From: Streptomyces albus subsp. albus
Lineage (GTDB): Bacteria > Actinomycetota > Actinomycetes > Streptomycetales > Streptomycetaceae
Reading direction: 5' to 3'
Assembly: GCF_000719865.1 (NCBI RefSeq)
Contig: NZ_JOID01000006.1
Coordinates: 172,717 to 236,716 of the forward strand
DNA: 64,000 nt
The position numbers were made by a program, and so were the translations under genes. Shown here piece after piece: positions 41,596 through 49,498 of this stretch; positions within the stretch are counted from its first letter, which is position 1; every line of letters starts with the position of its first letter. The notes under the pieces are model-generated. The model did no database searches and was not told the origin of the DNA. It saw only the letters and a list, made by a program, of their open reading frames with translations.

Positions 41596-42075
41596 TCACG
41601 TCACCGATCGCAGCCGGTCCAGTTCGCTGCCGATCGCATCCCGCAGCACGTCATGCCGCGGACCAAGCCTGTAGCGCCCGTCGCTCCACCGTTCACGTGG
41701 ATAGCGCCACACCGGGGCACTCACCACATCGGCCGGCTCCCACTCGAAGCGCGGCCAGACATGCGCGTGCAAGAACGGGTCCTTGTTTCCCAGGATCTCC
41801 AGGTTGACCCGGCGGAAAGCCGGATCCATCCGCTGGCAGGCACGCTCGACCGCTTCACCGAGCTGTTCCATGTCGGACAGGAACGACATCCGCTTCGCCC
41901 TCGGCAGATCGGACAGCCGCTGTACGTCCGGTTCATCCACGAGAAGAACCGAGTAGCCCGGCAGGAACTGAACATCCCCGATCACCGCGAACCCCGCCGT
42001 CAACCGTCGCATCACGGTCGGGTTCTCGCCCCTCAGCGCCGCACCGATCCGATCCGTCCGCCAGTCACCGGTCAT
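41596..42075 (-). CDS. HIT-family (histidine triad) hydrolase-like protein
   Basis: A 159-residue protein of the HIT superfamily, whose members cleave nucleotide phosphoanhydrides or phosphoramidates. The triad motif is FLHAHVWPRF (His103, His105), with Pro-Arg in place of a third His. An N-terminal beta-rich half (TAGFAVIGDVQFLPGYSVLL) and helix (MSFLSDMEQLGEAVERACQR) complete the fold. Such variants of the motif are common in actinobacterial HIT-like proteins. The substrate is unknown. It stands alone between a CRISPR-like remnant and the DUF6232 pair. Confidence 0.85.
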   Translation of the reverse strand: MTGDWRTDRIGAALRGENPTVMRRLTAGFAVIGDVQFLPGYSVLLVDEPDVQRLSDLPRAKRMSFLSDMEQLGEAVERACQRMDPAFRRVNLEILGNKDPFLHAHVWPRFEWEPADVVSAPVWRYPRERWSDGRYRLGPRHDVLRDAIGSELDRLRSVT

Positions 42076-42358
42076 GGCCGAGAACCTACATTCCGGCGAT
42101 CAAGGACCGATCCTCGCTCACCCCACGCGACCGGTCGCACCGTACTCGCCGCCACGGCGGGCGCGTCGCCGCTGCCCGGGATCAGTACGGGCGCAGCCCG
42201 CCGTGCCGGATCCCTTGACAACGAACCCCCACCTCACCCGTGCAGGAGCAAGGCAAATTGGCCGTATCTCGTCTGCCGTCCCACGACCCCACACAGGCTT
42301 AATGATGCTCCCGCGCCACGCGCTGCGCGGGTGGTTGTGACGACAGCACGGGGGGACC

Positions 42359-42976
42359 ATGGATCACACAGGCGGCATTGGCGTACCACCTCCGGGGCCT
42401 CCGCCACAGCTTCCGCCCCGGCCCTCGTCTCAGCCGCCGCAGCCGCCTCCTCAGATACCGCCGATGCCGCTGCCGCCCCGCAGGGGAAAGCCGCTGGAAC
42501 TCCGGGTTCAGCGGCAGATCCTGTGGGTGGGGTCGGCGGCGGTTCCGTTGCGTAATGTCAGCTGGGTCGAAGTGTTCAGGCTGAAGCCCGCCTGGGGCAA
42601 AGCCGGCGTCTACTTCCTGCTGTTGGTGGTCCTCGCCTTCTTGGTCTCCGCCCGGCTCGACTCCACGGACGGGGGCGGCGGGGGCGGCGACCCTGCCCCG
42701 GGCGTCCTGACCCTGTTCGCGCTGGTCGTTGTCGGCGCCGTCCTGCTCTGGTCGAGGAAGCCGGTGCTGGTCTTCGAGATGAACAGCGGTTCCAGGGTGC
42801 TCTTGACCCTGCCGACCATGGATGAACTGCGGGCGATCGCCGGGCAGATCGTGTACGCGATCGACCACCCGGAATACGAGTTCTCCACCGTCCTCGAGCA
42901 GCACAACACCACGAACAACTTCGGTTCCGTCGTCAACATGACCGGCGGCAGGGGAAACACGGGGATCAAACTATGA
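42359..42976 (+). CDS. DUF6232 membrane protein with C-terminal amyloid-like motif
   Basis: A 205-residue protein. A Pro-rich N-terminus (residues 9-41) is followed by a DUF6232 core with two membrane segments (about 83-98 and 115-131) separated by a Gly-rich loop, then a soluble segment (SRKPVLVFEMNSGSRVLL, DELRAIAGQIVYAIDHPE). The last 20 residues (NNFGSVVNMTGGRGNTGIK) form an Asn/Gly/Val motif that reappears at the N-terminus of the next protein. The stop overlaps that gene's ATG (ATGA, 42973-42976). This suggests that the two proteins contact each other through matching motifs at the membrane. The DUF call is fairly firm; the interaction is inferred. Confidence 0.78.
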   Translation: MDHTGGIGVPPPGPPPQLPPRPSSQPPQPPPQIPPMPLPPRRGKPLELRVQRQILWVGSAAVPLRNVSWVEVFRLKPAWGKAGVYFLLLVVLAFLVSARLDSTDGGGGGGDPAPGVLTLFALVVVGAVLLWSRKPVLVFEMNSGSRVLLTLPTMDELRAIAGQIVYAIDHPEYEFSTVLEQHNTTNNFGSVVNMTGGRGNTGIKL

Positions 42977-43323
42977 GCGACACATCGAACTACTACGGAG
43001 ACGTCGTCAACGTGAACGGCGGCGAAAAGGTCATCGGCATCACCCACGGCCCCGTCGTCTACAACGACGGCACCGCTCAGGACACCGAGCTCCAAGCCGC
43101 CGTGACGGACCTCACCCGCCTCCTCAGCGACCTGCGCCCGGTGCTCACCCCGGACCAGGCCCAGACCGTGGAGAACGCGCTGCCCGCGCTCACCCCCGAC
43201 CGGGCCGCCCTGCGTGAGCGCGGCATGATCCTGGCGTCCGTCTCGCAGATCGCGGCGACCGTGGGCGAGGTGGGCAGGCCCGTCGTGGAGGCGCTGGGGC
43301 GGCTGCTCGCGCTGCTGGGCTGA
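42973..43323 (+). CDS. Small protein with N-terminal amyloid-like motif and helical C-terminus
   Basis: 116 residues. The N-terminus (NYYGDVVNVNGGEKVIGIT, residues 6-24) aligns without gaps to the end of the DUF6232 protein: N-x-aromatic-G-x-V-V-N-x-x-G-G followed by GI at the same spacing. The rest (from TELQAAVTDLTRLLSDLRPV to the end) is predicted helical and ends in a hydrophobic helix (VVEALGRLLALLG). No family was recognised. A 4-bp overlap shows coupling to the membrane protein. The arrangement resembles bacterial amyloid-signalling pairs, where a short motif is shared between a receptor and an effector encoded side by side. Confidence 0.72.
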   Translation: MSDTSNYYGDVVNVNGGEKVIGITHGPVVYNDGTAQDTELQAAVTDLTRLLSDLRPVLTPDQAQTVENALPALTPDRAALRERGMILASVSQIAATVGEVGRPVVEALGRLLALLG

Positions 43324-43353
43324 CGGGCCTGCCCTGGTGGATACGGTCATGGC

Positions 43354-44001
43354 CTACGCCGTGGGCAAAGCAGCGGACCCAGGCCTTGAGACAGCGGCCG
43401 AGTTCCCACCGCGTCCCCGGCTGTAGAGCCTCACCGTCTGCTGTCCCCCGGTGCGAGCAGACTCGTGACCTCGGCGATCGCCTCCGCCGAGGGGTGGAAG
43501 TACTCCCGTACGTTCTCTGCGCGAGAACTCCGGCGTCACCCTGACGTCCTTGCCCGCCACACGAATCGTTGGCTGCTCCGAGCCCCTCTGCCTGACCGCT
43601 GCCCGGACCTGACTGAGCCGCAAGCGGTTCTCCTCCAGCCACTCGGTGGCGACGTCGAGGGGCACCCGCACCGCGATCTGCGTCGACGGCGACTCCTGCA
43701 CGGTCACCTCCACCGGATCACCGGGCACCACCTCCAGCCACGCGCTGCGTTCTCCGCTGGGCCACTCCACTGCTTCGTCCTCCGCCAGGATGTCGAGACA
43801 CCGTTCCCACTCGTTCAGATCCTCCGGCGAGACCACCAGGCCCACCCGGCCGTTGACGAAGCCGCTCACCAGCACGATCTCGGCGGCGTAGAACCGCTCA
43901 TCACCCATGACAACGGGCGCATCACACGCCACCTCGACGGTGACGCTCTGCGTCCGGTCGGCAAACCGGACCAGCTCAAGCGCTCGCGCTTCGTCGGCCA
44001 C
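43354..44001 (-). CDS. DUF5959 family protein with a C-terminal frameshift
   Basis: A protein of the DUF5959 type: [60 protein letters not shown]. The GTG at 44001 has AAGGAG five bases upstream and gives the natural start; an ATG at 44043 is possible but less likely. Near 43518 one extra base (T on the plus strand) shifts the frame: after VTPEFSR the natural continuation [20 protein letters not shown] is in the other frame and would stop at 43431. As written, the frame instead runs on as Arg/Gly-rich text to 43354. The main domain is intact. Function unknown. Confidence 0.72.
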   Translation of the reverse strand: MADEARALELVRFADRTQSVTVEVACDAPVVMGDERFYAAEIVLVSGFVNGRVGLVVSPEDLNEWERCLDILAEDEAVEWPSGERSAWLEVVPGDPVEVTVQESPSTQIAVRVPLDVATEWLEENRLRLSQVRAAVRQRGSEQPTIRVAGKDVRVTPEFSRRERTGVLPPLGGGDRRGHESARTGGQQTVRLYSRGRGGNSAAVSRPGSAALPTA

Positions 44002-44141
44002 AGCCACTCCTTGAGCAAGTCGGAGGATCGGACTGCTCACCATCCTCCCCGCCCTCGGTCCCCAGCGCGCCTTGAACCAGGCGGGATATGGGGACACAGC
44101 TCCCTGGCGGCGCTGGGCGGTCTGCGTGGGAGGGGAGGGTG

Positions 44142-44169
44142 GGAACGCCCCCGTATGCGCGGGGAGCAG
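44142..44169 (+). repeat. Solitary CRISPR-like repeat
   Basis: GGAACGCCCCCGTATGCGCG followed by GGGAGCAG resembles the repeats at 31.8, 38.9 and 41.4 kb and has the same orientation. No convincing copy lies 61 bp to either side, so this is a solo relic. Confidence 0.5.
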
Positions 44170-44392
44170 GCAGCCCAGTCGTGCGCCTCTGGCGGGCGAT
44201 GCCCCTGCCTCGGCTGCCTCCCGTGGCGGAGCGGGCCCAGTGGGTTCAGCGGGCTGACCGGGCGGGTGCGGGTGGCGCATCCCCCGTGAGAGCTACAGGA
44301 GTTGTCCATGCGCGGGTGATTCGCGGACGTCGGCGGATTCATAGCTTGGTCGTCAGGTCGCCGCGGGTGCGACCACTCCAGGGGAGGCCACC

Positions 44393-45298
44393 ATGGGCAC
44401 GACGTCTGCCGCACCGCACGACACGGGCTTCGGACCGGACGAGGACCGCAACGGACGCGCAGGAAGCGACGGAAGCAACGGACCCGGCGGCCGTCTCGGC
44501 CGGATCGCGCGTTCTCCGCTCGGCTGGCTGCTGACGGGGGCGGCCGGCGTCGGCCTGGTCTCGGGTCTGACGGCGACCGGGCCGGGCCCGGTGCCGGTGC
44601 TGGGCGCGGCCGCCGCGGTGGCCGTGTACTGGGGGGTCATGCGCCGTGTCGCACGACGTTCCACGCCGGAGATCGCCCGGCCCGGGGCCGGCCGGGAGGC
44701 ACTGCTGGGCGGCGGGATCGGCCTGGGCTTCATCCTCGTCTCCGCCCTTCTGATCACGGCGTTCGGAGGCTACTCGTTCTCCTGGGCGGGTGACGGCTTC
44801 CTGTCGGTCGTCCGGACCGCGGTCGCGGTGCAGATCGGCGCCGCGGTCACCGAGGAGTTGCTGTTCCGCGGTCTTGCCCTGCAGGCTCTGGAGCAGTTGT
44901 GGGGGAGCCGGGCCGCCATCGTGATCACCTCGCTGTTCTTCGGTGTGGCCCATCTGGGAACCCCGGGCGCGAACGCGTGGAGCGGAGTGGCGATCGCTCT
45001 GGAGGCGGGCGTCCTGCTCGGAGCCGCGTTCCTGTGGCGGCGTAGCATCTGGTTCGTCGTGGGGCTGCACTTCGCCTGGAACACCACGCAGCAGCTGCTC
45101 GGCATCCCGGTCTCCGGACACGCCCCCGAGGGTCTGTTCACCGTCGACGTCCACGGCTCCGCCCTTCTGACCGGTGGCAGCTTCGGTCTGGAGGCATCAA
45201 TCGTGCCCGTCCTCATGGGCGTGGCCATCGCCGTTCCGATGCTCGTCCTCGCCCGCCGGAACGGTGGGCTCAAGACCCGTCGGCGCGCGCGCCGTTGA
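44393..45298 (+). CDS. CPBP-family intramembrane glutamic protease
   Basis: A 301-residue membrane protein of the CPBP (Abi/Rce1-like) family, which cleave within or near the membrane. The motifs are EELLFRG (Glu154, Glu155, Arg159), His187 in GVAHLGTP and HFAWN (His226, Asn230). About eight hydrophobic segments; the first 40 residues are hydrophilic and Gly/Asp-rich. The ATG follows AGGGGAGGCCACC. It is followed within 30 bp by a histidine kinase, so the protease and a two-component system probably form an operon. Substrate unknown. Confidence 0.9.
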   Translation: MGTTSAAPHDTGFGPDEDRNGRAGSDGSNGPGGRLGRIARSPLGWLLTGAAGVGLVSGLTATGPGPVPVLGAAAAVAVYWGVMRRVARRSTPEIARPGAGREALLGGGIGLGFILVSALLITAFGGYSFSWAGDGFLSVVRTAVAVQIGAAVTEELLFRGLALQALEQLWGSRAAIVITSLFFGVAHLGTPGANAWSGVAIALEAGVLLGAAFLWRRSIWFVVGLHFAWNTTQQLLGIPVSGHAPEGLFTVDVHGSALLTGGSFGLEASIVPVLMGVAIAVPMLVLARRNGGLKTRRRARR

Positions 45299-45324
45299 GA
45301 CAGGCCGACTGGAGGAAACAGATA

Positions 45325-46557
45325 GTGATAACCCGTCAGGCGCCCTGGAGCCTCCCGCCGTTCCGGGCGCCGCTCGACTGGTGGCAGGAGCGGGATGCCT
45401 TCCTCAAGGACGGCATCCTCGCCCTGGCGCTCACCCTGCTGGCCTTCGTGCCGGCCCTGTCCAACCTCGGTGCGCAGATCGGCGATCTGCCCGAGCGGCC
45501 GGTGAGCGTCCCGGCGAACGTGCTGAGCGTCGGGCTGGTTCTGGTCCAGACCCTGCCGCTGGCGGCCCGCCGCAGGTGGCCCGCGGCCTGTCTGGCCGTC
45601 GTCGCGGGCGCGTTCGCCGTGCACCAGGCGCTGGGCTTCGCGACGACGTTCGCGAGTCTGGGGCTGTATCTGGCCCTGTACTCCGCCGGGGCCCATCAGA
45701 TCCGCTTCCGCCGCGGCCTGGCCGTCGCGGCGAGTGCGGGCTACGCCGTGCTGGCCGTCGTCCTGGACCGCCTCGGCTCACCGCTGTCGGTACCGGACTA
45801 TCTCGCGTTCTATCTGGCTCCCGCCGCGGCCTGGCTTGTGGGGAGTGCGGTGCGCGCGCGGCGGGCGGAAGAGGCCGAGCGGCGGCGGCTGGCCGCCGAG
45901 GCGGCCACGGCCGCCGAGCGGGCGCGGATCGCCCGCGAGCTGCACGACGTGGTCACCCACCATGTGACGGCCATGGTGGTGCAGGCCGACGCGGCGCAGT
46001 TCCTGCTCACGTCCGCGCCGGAACGCGCCGGCGAGGGACTGACGGCCGTCAGCGACACCGGCCGCCGGGCACTGACGGAACTGCGGTATCTGCTCGGCGT
46101 CTTGGAGGCGACCGGCGAGTCGGCGTCCGCGGACCCGGCGCGTGCGGGCCGGGCGCCCGCCCTGGGACGGGTGGGGGACCTGGTCGGGCAGGCGCGCAGG
46201 TCGGGTCAGCCGGTCGAGTTCAGGGAGCGGGGCGAGCGGCGGCCGCAGAGCGTGAACGTGGAGCTGGCCGCGTACCGGGTGGTGCAGGAGGCGCTCACCA
46301 ACGCCATGAAGTACGCGGCCGGCAAGCCGACACGGGTCCTGCTCCGGCACGGTGATGAGCACATCCGGATCGAGGTGACCACCGACGGACCGGTCGCCGC
46401 ACCGGTCACGCGGAAACCGGGCCCCGCGGGCGGACGAGGGCTCGCCGGGCTGCGTACACGGCTGCGGACGCTCGATGGTGAACTGGAGGCCGGCCCCCGG
46501 CCCGAGGGCGGGTTCGCGGTCCAGGCCACGATCCCGTCCCAGCCCCCTCAGGAGTGA
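45325..46557 (+). CDS. Two-component sensor histidine kinase (NarL/DesK type)
   Basis: A 410-residue kinase. Several N-terminal membrane segments (from about residue 30 to 175) are followed by a short coiled helix and the HisKA_3 box ERARIARELHDVVTHHVTAM with phospho-acceptor His207. A HATPase domain follows with the N-box VVQEALTNAMKYA and GRGLAGLRTRL. A GTG at 45325 with GGAGGA eight bases upstream is preferred over a TTG at 45295 that overlaps the CPBP stop. The response regulator starts 5 bp after this gene. The signal is unknown; the lack of a large external domain suggests membrane-state or small-molecule sensing. Confidence 0.92.
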   Translation: MITRQAPWSLPPFRAPLDWWQERDAFLKDGILALALTLLAFVPALSNLGAQIGDLPERPVSVPANVLSVGLVLVQTLPLAARRRWPAACLAVVAGAFAVHQALGFATTFASLGLYLALYSAGAHQIRFRRGLAVAASAGYAVLAVVLDRLGSPLSVPDYLAFYLAPAAAWLVGSAVRARRAEEAERRRLAAEAATAAERARIARELHDVVTHHVTAMVVQADAAQFLLTSAPERAGEGLTAVSDTGRRALTELRYLLGVLEATGESASADPARAGRAPALGRVGDLVGQARRSGQPVEFRERGERRPQSVNVELAAYRVVQEALTNAMKYAAGKPTRVLLRHGDEHIRIEVTTDGPVAAPVTRKPGPAGGRGLAGLRTRLRTLDGELEAGPRPEGGFAVQATIPSQPPQE

Positions 46558-46561
46558 CCCC

Positions 46562-47254
46562 GTGAGCGACGCGCCGCCACCGATCCGTGTACTCGTCTGC
46601 GACGACCAGGCGCTGGTGCGCACCGGCTACGTCACCATCTTCTCCGCACAGCCCGACATGGAGGTCGCCGGGGAGGCCGAGAACGGCCACGAGGCGGTTC
46701 AGGCCGCGCGGCGGCTGCGCCCCGACGTGGTCGTGATGGACATCCGGATGCCCCTGCTCGACGGCATCGAGGCGACGCGGCAACTGGCCGGTCCCGGCAC
46801 CGAGGACGCGCCGAAGGTCCTGGTCGTCACCACGTTCAACGTCGACGCCCACGTCTACGACGCGTTGCGTGCCGGGGCGAGCGGCTTCCTCCTCAAGGAC
46901 GCGCCCCCGGCAGAGCTCGTCAACGGCATCCGGACCGTCGCCCGGGGCGAGGCCCTGCTGGCCCCCGCCGTCACCCGCCACCTCATCGGCCACTTCGCCC
47001 GGCACCTGCGGCCGGCCGACACCTCCCGGCCGGCCAGGCAGGACATCGTGCGCGCGCTGACCCCCCGCGAGCTGGAAGTGCTCCAGCTGATCGCCGAAGG
47101 GCTGTCGAACGCGGAGATCGCCGCGGCGATGTTCATCACGCCCGAGACCGTCAAGACCTATGTGTCGCGCATCCTGGCGAAACTCGGCCTGCGCGACCGC
47201 GTCCAGGTCGTCGTCCTCGCCCACCGGGTCGGACTGGTGCCCGGCACGTCGTGA
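46562..47254 (+). CDS. NarL/LuxR-family response regulator
   Basis: A 230-residue response regulator. The receiver has the acidic pocket CDDQ and phospho-acceptor Asp60 in VVVMDIRMPLLDG; the C-terminal LuxR-type HTH reads LTPRELEVLQLIAEGLSNAE then TPETVKTYVSRILAKLGLRD. The GTG start lies 5 bp after the kinase stop, with CAGGAG upstream. It should be phosphorylated by the preceding kinase. A common target would be its own operon including the CPBP protease, but no operator was identified. Confidence 0.93.
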   Translation: MSDAPPPIRVLVCDDQALVRTGYVTIFSAQPDMEVAGEAENGHEAVQAARRLRPDVVVMDIRMPLLDGIEATRQLAGPGTEDAPKVLVVTTFNVDAHVYDALRAGASGFLLKDAPPAELVNGIRTVARGEALLAPAVTRHLIGHFARHLRPADTSRPARQDIVRALTPRELEVLQLIAEGLSNAEIAAAMFITPETVKTYVSRILAKLGLRDRVQVVVLAHRVGLVPGTS

Positions 47255-47392
47255 AGCGCCATGCGCGACCGCTACCCGGACCGGCCCGACCTGTGGGCTT
47301 CGCTCATCCACAGCGGTCCATAACCTGGCCAGGCGCGTCACCACGGCGGCCGCTGTTTCAGTGCCGATGCGGGCGCTGCGCGGCCGACCACG

Positions 47393-47842
47393 TCACGTCT
47401 TCCTCCGCTCGCGGTACCCGGGTCCGGTCGTGCGGCGGTGTTCTGCGACGGCGAGCAGGGCAAGCGTCACCGCGATCACCGCACAGACCGTCATCGCGGG
47501 CGTGAGAAAGCCGGGGACTGCCGCCGGATAGGAACCACCCGCCGCCGTATGACAGTTGAGAGCAGGCGGCAGGTAGGACGCGCTGTAGCCGATCACCTGC
47601 CCGAACAGCGACGGGTTCGCGTCCCGGCAGGCTTGGGCGGTGCCGCTCTCGTCGAGGAAAAGTGACGCCAGGCCCCAGAGGTGGGCGAGCGCGGCGAGGG
47701 CTCCGGCGAGCGCGGCGCCACCGCCCGCCACGGCCCCCCGGGCGATCGCCGGAAAGCCGTACCCGACGAGACCCAAGGCGGTCACGGCTGCGGTGACGAT
47801 GCCGAGCAGCAGGGGCAGGGCGGCGGGATACGAAGAGGTCAT
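47393..47842 (-). CDS. Membrane protein, unknown function
   Basis: A 149-residue protein with four hydrophobic segments (about 7-27, 34-60, 82-95 and 114-132). Two cysteines in the large loop (QACRDANPSLFG and LNCHTAAGG) may form a disulfide outside the cell. The tail is basic (HRRTTGPGYRERRKT). It lies 2 bp downstream of the HAD-type gene on the same strand, so the two may be co-transcribed. No family was recognised. Confidence 0.68.
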   Translation of the reverse strand: MTSSYPAALPLLLGIVTAAVTALGLVGYGFPAIARGAVAGGGAALAGALAALAHLWGLASLFLDESGTAQACRDANPSLFGQVIGYSASYLPPALNCHTAAGGSYPAAVPGFLTPAMTVCAVIAVTLALLAVAEHRRTTGPGYRERRKT

Positions 47843-47844
47843 GG

Positions 47845-48366
47845 CTACCGCCCCTGTCGCAGCCAGGCGCCGATGGCCGCATAGTCGTCATCGGTCAGCC
47901 CCAGCCCGGCATCGACTCGGTGGAGCAGGGCGTGGCCGGGGTGGTGAGCGGCGGCCCAGGCCCGATCGGTGGCAGTGATCTCGTCATCGACCCAGACAAA
48001 TGACCGTCCCGCCGCCCATTCGACGAGTGCACGGGTCTTCCAGTGCAGTCCGTCGCGCTCGTCTTGTTCATCCATATCGGACGGCTCCGGCCAGGCCACC
48101 ACGGGCAGTTGCGGAAGGCCGAGCAGGGGAGCGATGCACGCGTTCGCGTCGTCCGTCCACGTCGTGGCCCAGACCACCTCACACGGAAGGCCGGCCAGCC
48201 GGGGCCCGTGTGCGGGGTTGATCCTGGCCAGAAGCGGGTTCCCTCCGGCTTCTGGCAGATCCCGACCCGTCGTGTGGTTCCCGTACTGCCGCGGCTCCGC
48301 TCCGAACGGGACGAGTGGTCCGTCGACATCGAGGAACAGCAGCGGACGCCGCGCAGAGCCAGTCAC
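47845..48366 (-). CDS. HAD-like protein
   Basis: A 173-residue protein with the N-terminal HAD motif FLDVDGPLVPFG (nucleophile Asp13, acid Asp15), a WATTWTDDANACIAPLLGLP segment typical of motif II, and a DDEITATDRAW acidic motif near the C-terminus. These match small actinobacterial HAD-domain proteins of unknown substrate. The start was placed at the GTG at 48366 just before the motif; upstream residues in the open frame look unrelated. It ends 2 bp before the membrane protein gene. Confidence 0.8.
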   Translation of the reverse strand: MTGSARRPLLFLDVDGPLVPFGAEPRQYGNHTTGRDLPEAGGNPLLARINPAHGPRLAGLPCEVVWATTWTDDANACIAPLLGLPQLPVVAWPEPSDMDEQDERDGLHWKTRALVEWAAGRSFVWVDDEITATDRAWAAAHHPGHALLHRVDAGLGLTDDDYAAIGAWLRQGR

Positions 48367-48515
48367 AACGGCACACGATAGCGGCGGGCACCACCACCGT
48401 GTCCTCCGAGTGTCCTGCAAGTTTGCCAGGGTGGCACGCTGATCGCGTCGGCCGGCCGACGCGCCGCGTGATCGGTGGGTGCCCGTGTCCGCCCGCGAAC
48501 CGAGGAGAAGCCCTC

Positions 48516-48671
48516 GTGCCGTCCGAGCCGTCCGCCGCACTCCGCCACCGCACCGTCCAGGCCGGTGACAAAGGGGACTTCGATCAAATATGCGCAATGT
48601 ACGCGGAGCCAGTGACCATGGATGCCGTCGGAGGCCGCCGCTCGCCGACAGGGCCAACTCGTGCAGGCTAG
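48516..48671 (+). CDS. Possible small protein or gene fragment
   Basis: A 51-residue frame starting with GTG after GAGGAGAAGCCCTC, a plausible ribosome site. The sequence (RHRTVQAGDKGDFDQICAMY) looks protein-like in its middle but stops early, so it may be the beginning of a truncated gene. No family was recognised. It overlaps the end of the next minus-strand gene by 4 bp. Confidence 0.3.
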   Translation: MPSEPSAALRHRTVQAGDKGDFDQICAMYAEPVTMDAVGGRRSPTGPTRAG

Positions 48672-49069
48672 GCGTCCCGTGTGTCGGCGTACTTGTCCAG
48701 TTCGCGCATCGCCTCGGCGTGCGCGCTCATCCGGATACGCAAACTGCCGCTCAGAAAAAGCGCCACGCCGGCGATCGACACCGGCACGGACAATCCGAGC
48801 ACAGCCAGGGCTTCAGGCCAGTCGCGTTCGTTCTGACACCAATTCCCCCTCAGCAGACCGTCGTTGGCCGTACCGCGTTCGGTCAACAACCGTGACTCGC
48901 ACTCCACGGGGTAGCGGTCGTCAGGCTCCTCCTGGACCGAGTACGGCGTGAGCAGCAACAGGGCACACCATGTCCACAGGAGCGTCGCCACAGCCAGCAG
49001 ACCGATACCCCAGGCGCGTATTCGCCCGGCTCTGTCGCGGAAGTCGAGGTCGTACTCACGTGATCGCAT
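48668..49069 (-). CDS. Small two-helix membrane protein
   Basis: A 133-residue protein with hydrophobic segments near 19-40 (IGLLAVATLLWTWCALLLL) and 90-108, and a polar loop with two cysteines between them (YPVECESRLL, NWCQNERDW). The N-terminus is charged (MRSREYDLDFRDRAGR). The ATG at 49069 was chosen because upstream sequence belongs to a resolvase relic on the other strand. Unknown function. Confidence 0.65.
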   Translation of the reverse strand: MRSREYDLDFRDRAGRIRAWGIGLLAVATLLWTWCALLLLTPYSVQEEPDDRYPVECESRLLTERGTANDGLLRGNWCQNERDWPEALAVLGLSVPVSIAGVALFLSGSLRIRMSAHAEAMRELDKYADTRDA

Positions 49070-49072
49070 GGC

Positions 49073-49262
49073 GGATGAATCTAGCAGCGGATTCCCGCAG
49101 CTCGGCGGGCAGATCGAGCGCAACCACATCCGAGAGGGGACTCTCGGAGGCCAGGTCATTGCCGCGTCCAAGGGCAGCCACGGCGGACGTCCGAAGGTCG
49201 TCGACGACGACATGCTCACCTTCGCCGTCGCCCTGAAGGACAGGGGCGTCCCGTCGCTCGCC
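49073..49262 (+). pseudogene. C-terminal fragment of a serine resolvase (Tn3-type)
   Basis: A plus-strand frame reads REGTLGGQVIAASKGSHGGR then PKVVDDDMLTFAVALKDRGV, matching the HTH end of Tn3-family resolvases (RTLGGLEAARAQGRHGGRP... in relatives). The catalytic domain and the natural end are missing. It is immediately followed by a transposase fragment on the other strand. Confidence 0.75.
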
Positions 49263-49269
49263 GGCTGGG

Positions 49270-49465
49270 CGATTCGGCCGGGCCTGTTGATGTGGTGCCG
49301 GGTGCACGGGGAGAGGCGGGCGACGTCCTTGTCGCGGACCACGAAGCCGTTGCGGCGCCAGGTAGCGGGTGTTGAAGAACACCGTGGCGCCGAGCACGAC
49401 TCCGAGCGCCCGAGCTGGTCCTCCATGCCGTCGAGACAGTGCTGGTAGAGCGGCCGTAGCCGCCG
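49270..49465 (-). pseudogene. C-terminal fragment of a Tn3-family transposase, frameshifted
   Basis: Minus-strand pieces in successive frames resemble the end of Tn3 transposases: RPLYQHCLDGMEDQLG, then ALGVVLGATVFFNTRYLA, then VVRDKDVARLSPCTRHHINR. At least two frameshifts interrupt it, so it is dead. With the adjacent resolvase fragment it marks a relic of a Tn3-type transposon. Confidence 0.75.
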
Positions 49466-49498
49466 TGGCGACTCCTGGCAGGAGTGGTGGGGCGAGGG

